From Treponema sp. UBA4232 (GTDB taxonomy: Bacteria > Spirochaetota > Spirochaetia > Treponematales > Treponemataceae): DNA of 8,618 bases. Positions 6,140-8,618 of this stretch are shown here, piece by piece. Position 1 is the stretch's first letter. The number at the start of each line of letters is the position of its first letter. Both the position numbers and the translations under genes were made by a program. The DNA is taken from positions 1-8,618 of the forward strand of contig DGXM01000183.1 in the NCBI GenBank assembly GCA_002396325.1. Reading direction: 5' to 3'. The notes beneath the pieces were generated by a model that saw nothing but the letters and a program-made list of their open reading frames with translations, ran no database searches and was not told where the DNA came from.

Positions 6140-8251
6140 TCACAACTCCTCGATTTCACGGACCTTGAATGTCTCAACTGCACGGGCAAGTCTGGCTACA
6201 GAATCAGAGGCATCGTGGGCAATTTTCGAAACCTTCGAAGATGTCGAATTCAAACTTGCGGAAGCCTTTGCGCATGACTGTATTCCATCGTTCACGGACC
6301 TGTTCAGCGAAGAAAGGGTCTGACAGTCGGAAGAAGCCATCTTCGTGCGCGAAAAGATTGAGGAGGCATTTTCCTTGACCACATCAGAGCTTTTGTGAAT
6401 CTCATCAAGAGAAGCCAAAATTCCCTGGGCACTCCTGTCCTGCTCCTGCACAGTGCCGCTCAACTCCGAAAAAGTATTCGAAATGCGCTGAATTTCTTCT
6501 ATTGTGTTGCCGAAAGACTTTTCCACGTCGAGAGAAGCCACGGAAATATCGTTGATTTTACGCTGAATGCTCTTAAGCGACTGGCTTGATCCGTGCGCCT
6601 GCTTTGAAGTTGTCTCCGCGAGTTTTCGAATTTCATCGGCAACCACGGCAAATCCACGTCCGCTTTCACCTGCATGGGCCGCCTCGATGGCAGCATTCAT
6701 TGCAAGAAGGTTGGTCTGCGAAGCCACAGCCGAAATAACTTTGTTCATCTCAAGCAAAGACCCCGACTCCGCCTGCACCGCCTGAATCTGATCGACAGAC
6801 AGCTTCAAAGCCTCTTTATTTTCCGAAGACGACTTCACCAAATCATTCACCTGCGAAACAACAAAGGCCATCTTCTGAGCCAGATCGTTGAAAGTCTGCA
6901 TCATCGCCCCGATATCCTTTGATGAGGAGTCAATAAGATTCGTCTGTCCCGCAATTGCATCGGCAAGGGTATTGATTTCATCGACAATATGGCCCACGAC
7001 CTCGCTCACCGACTCCACAGCACCATTCTGCTTTTCCACCGAAGACACCATCATTGAAATGGACTCGTCCGTTTCCGCCACCGAAGAATTAATCTCGCTT
7101 GCCATAGCGTTCAAACTGGCCGAAACCCCCGCCACCAAAGACGCGGAATTCTTCACATTGCCCACAAGCACGCCCATATTGTTGGAAACCTCATCGAACC
7201 CGCGGGCCAGCACGGAGGCCTCACTTGTAAGATAATCCTTGTAATCCCCTGTGAAATTTCCAGAAGCAATATCCTTGCAGTCCGCCGCAAGATTTTGGAA
7301 AGTCCGCGAAGTGCGCCTTGAAATCACAAACACCAGGGCCATCGTCAAAAGACTCAGCACCACGGCAACAATTCCCATCCCCAGAATCATCGAATTGAAC
7401 TGCGAGCGGAAATCTTTCACAGGCCCGTCAACCGCAATGAACCAGGGAAGATATTTCACCGGCATAATCCCGTAGTAGAAATCGGAAATAATCTGCGTCT
7501 TGAGCCCCGCACCGGTATAAGCCGCAACAGTGGTGGTAGCTGCAAGTCCGGGAACATCGTCAAAATAATACGCACTCATAATCTTCGAGGCATCGTCATT
7601 CGTCACATAAAAACCTGAATCATTAATCAGATTCATGTGCCCGTTTTCCGAAAGCGAGATTTTTTCAATGGTGCTGCTCAGAGTATTCAGGATTATGTCT
7701 ATCGCAACCACACCCTTCAAAGCCCCCGAAGAATTCAGCACGGCATGGGAAACCGTCACGCACACATCATTCGTCATTGCATCCACATAAGGTTCTGAAA
7801 AAACAGAGTGCCCCGGATTCCTGGCCGCTTTGATAAACCATTCCCTCGAAGTGGGATCCCAGTCTTCATCAGGCACCCAGTCATCACCGTCCACATAAAT
7901 TCCACCCGGCTCGAAACGAGAAACCGCAGTCGCATAATACATGGAAAAATCCCCGTCGTCTTCGTGCGCCAAACTCTTTATGCACGAGTAAAGATAAACC
8001 GGGTCATCGTTATACGAAGCCGAAACCGCAAAATCCGCAACCTTGTGAACGTAAGGTGTGAAAACAGAAGTCACATCGGCCTCCACCCTCTCAAGGGCAA
8101 GTTCCACCTGTGAAACAATATTCTTCCTTATAATACGGTCAATCATCAAATAACTTGACGCAATCAAAAACACCGTTACCACAAAAAGCGGAATCACAGT
8201 TCCAATCATCAGCTGTGCCGACAGCGACAAATGCCTTTCCCTTTTTTTCAT
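6140..8251 (-). CDS. Methyl-accepting chemotaxis protein, dCache sensor
   Basis: An inner-membrane chemoreceptor that passes ligand binding to CheW/CheA. From ATG 8251 it has 703 residues. TM1 is about 12-36 after a basic MKKRER start, a periplasmic double-Cache sensor is about 43-283, TM2 is about 287-311, then a HAMP region to about 335. A long coiled coil holds the signalling tip SQTNLLAMNAAIEAAHAGES (511-530) followed by GRGFAVVADEIRKLAE. The sensor has WDPTSREWF (131-139), then Y155-x-D157 and D185, which line up with the amino-acid dCache motif; W131 and F139 stand where tyrosines are usual. There is no CheR-tethering pentapeptide at the C-terminus. The start is chosen because GGAGAGG (8255-8261) precedes it. 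An in-frame ATG at 8341 lies upstream of the predicted -10 (8324-8329), so it would not be transcribed. No clear terminator lies between its stop and the arg promoter. Confidence 0.94.
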   Translation of the reverse strand: MKKRERHLSLSAQLMIGTVIPLFVVTVFLIASSYLMIDRIIRKNIVSQVELALERVEADVTSVFTPYVHKVADFAVSASYNDDPVYLYSCIKSLAHEDDGDFSMYYATAVSRFEPGGIYVDGDDWVPDEDWDPTSREWFIKAARNPGHSVFSEPYVDAMTNDVCVTVSHAVLNSSGALKGVVAIDIILNTLSSTIEKISLSENGHMNLINDSGFYVTNDDASKIMSAYYFDDVPGLAATTTVAAYTGAGLKTQIISDFYYGIMPVKYLPWFIAVDGPVKDFRSQFNSMILGMGIVAVVLSLLTMALVFVISRRTSRTFQNLAADCKDIASGNFTGDYKDYLTSEASVLARGFDEVSNNMGVLVGNVKNSASLVAGVSASLNAMASEINSSVAETDESISMMVSSVEKQNGAVESVSEVVGHIVDEINTLADAIAGQTNLIDSSSKDIGAMMQTFNDLAQKMAFVVSQVNDLVKSSSENKEALKLSVDQIQAVQAESGSLLEMNKVISAVASQTNLLAMNAAIEAAHAGESGRGFAVVADEIRKLAETTSKQAHGSSQSLKSIQRKINDISVASLDVEKSFGNTIEEIQRISNTFSELSGTVQEQDRSAQGILASLDEIHKSSDVVKENASSIFSRTKMASSDCQTLSSLNRSVNDGIQSCAKASASLNSTSSKVSKIAHDASDSVARLARAVETFKVREIEEL

Positions 8252-8323
8252 AATCCTCTCCGTAATTTGAAATAGCCTCAGAGACCATCCGGCAAGCACT
8301 TTCAGAAGTCCGCCTTCGCATAA

Positions 8324-8351
8324 ATTATAACACATTTTCATATCTTTTCAA
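8324..8351 (-). promoter_or_regulatory. Promoter of the chemoreceptor gene
   Basis: On the minus strand, -35 TTGAAA (8346-8351) and -10 TATAAT (8324-8329) are 16 bases apart, and TG one base before the -10 makes it an extended -10. Transcription should begin near 8317, leaving a leader of about 65 bases. This is a sigma-70-type promoter. I see no sigma-28 motif (TAAA-N15-GCCGATAA), which drives many chemotaxis genes. Confidence 0.75.
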
Positions 8352-8355
8352 GATA
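8341..8355. promoter_or_regulatory. Inverted repeat over the chemoreceptor -35
   Basis: TATCTT (8341-8346) and AAGATA (8350-8355) form a perfect 6-3-6 dyad. It overlaps the -35 box at 8346-8351, a position where a repressor would block polymerase. No regulator is encoded next to it, and the short AT-rich arms could arise by chance. Confidence 0.35.
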
Positions 8356-8360
8356 AATTT

Positions 8361-8553
8361 ACACTACGGGCGCTTCCCTACGGGCCGGACTATCCAGGGT
8401 TCCGCGGGTCCCAGCCCGCTCCATTCGCCGCAAAGCGCCGAACCGCATCCGCGGCCCTTCCTATTCCTAGCGCAAAAAAGACCGCGGGACATCCTCAGGA
8501 CTTCAGCATGAAACAAAATGAAAAGAGTTCAAAATGAGTCAGCGGGTCCCAGC
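8361..8553. repeat. GC-rich hairpin-dense intergenic repeat region
   Basis: Base composition changes sharply from AT-rich to GC-rich near 8361. Direct repeats are CTACGGGC (8364-8371 and 8378-8385), GCGGGTCCCAGC (8404-8415 and 8542-8553) and CCGCGGG (8402-8408 and 8482-8488). Hairpins are GCGGG/CCCGC (8404-8408 with 8415-8419, six-base loop) and TTCG-C-CGC/GCG-C-CGAA (8424-8442, one mismatch). No open reading frame of note or RNA gene is evident. The pattern suits a REP-like or decayed dispersed element. I cannot name the family. Confidence 0.5.
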
Positions 8554-8567
8554 TACGAAAAAAATCA

Positions 8568-8618
8568 AGGGGCTGTCCAAAAAGTATTGTCATACTGAAT
8601 TTATTTCAGCATCCATTG
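8568..8618. repeat. Dispersed palindromic repeat or transposon-end remnant
   Basis: AAGGGGCTGTCCAAAAAGT (8568-8586) resembles the terminal inverted repeats of some insertion sequences, which often begin GGGnCTGTC and run into A. Directly after it, an imperfect palindrome spans 8592-8612: CTGAA (8595-8599) pairs with TTCAG (8605-8609), with flanking AT/AT pairs and one mismatch. This resembles the widespread TGCTGAA...TTCAGCA intergenic repeats. TTCAGCAT also occurs at 8502-8509. The element runs to the window edge, so its full length and any partner end are not visible. Confidence 0.45.

Noticed and set aside
6068..6277. A 69-codon plus-strand frame with an AGGGG tract 9 bases before ATG
   Set aside because: About two thirds of it is antisense to the conserved end of the chemoreceptor gene, and the protein looks random. 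The AGGGG lies beside the arg operator and is probably coincidental.
8252..8341. N-terminal extension of the chemoreceptor from ATG 8341
   Set aside because: That ATG lies upstream of the predicted -10, the extra residues precede a typical MKKRER receptor start, and GGAGAGG marks ATG 8251.

Overview
The window looks like chromosomal DNA of a spirochaete, most likely a gut or rumen Treponema. That is an inference (about 60% sure). It rests on gene content (a mannoside phosphorylase, a large Cache-type chemoreceptor, a sigma factor behind a sigma-54 promoter), ordinary -35/-10 promoters, AGGAG-type ribosome sites, and an intergenic palindrome of a type I associate with such genomes. There are six complete protein genes and no RNA genes, CRISPR array or intact mobile element.

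Layout. Positions 1-202 hold no gene; a bidirectional terminator lies at 111-166. A GH130 mannosyl-glucose phosphorylase gene runs leftward (1369-203) from its own promoter. A 381-base divergent intergenic region (1370-1750) follows. It holds the GH130 promoter, a cluster of three inverted/direct ATACAG half-sites, and a near-perfect sigma-54 promoter (1691-1707). The sigma-54 promoter drives a rightward sigma-70-family factor gene (1751-2560). This gene converges, with a 9-base gap, on a leftward arginine operon argJ-argB-argD (5991-2570). The operon promoter (6024-6052) is overlaid by two tandem copies of a TGCATAAT...AGCAATA motif, a plausible arginine-responsive operator. Upstream, also leftward, is a methyl-accepting chemotaxis receptor gene (8251-6140) with its own extended -10 promoter and an inverted repeat across the -35. 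Positions 8361-8618 are a GC-rich, repeat-dense, gene-free stretch that ends in what looks like a dispersed palindromic or transposon-end element.

How the parts work together. ArgJ, ArgB and ArgD carry out three of the acetylated steps from glutamate to ornithine. ArgJ recycles the acetyl group, and ArgB carries the N-terminal helix typical of arginine-inhibited enzymes, so control probably acts both on the enzyme and at the promoter. GH130 phosphorolyses mannosyl-glucose from mannan breakdown. The chemoreceptor has most of the residues of the amino-acid-binding dCache motif.

The most interesting signal is the sigma-54 promoter in front of an alternative sigma-70-family gene, with a candidate enhancer about 170-190 bases upstream of the predicted start. 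It suggests a two-tier sigma cascade of the kind known for RpoN-RpoS in Borrelia. A start taken at the TTG of position 1691 would place the promoter inside the coding region; the real start is almost certainly 1751.
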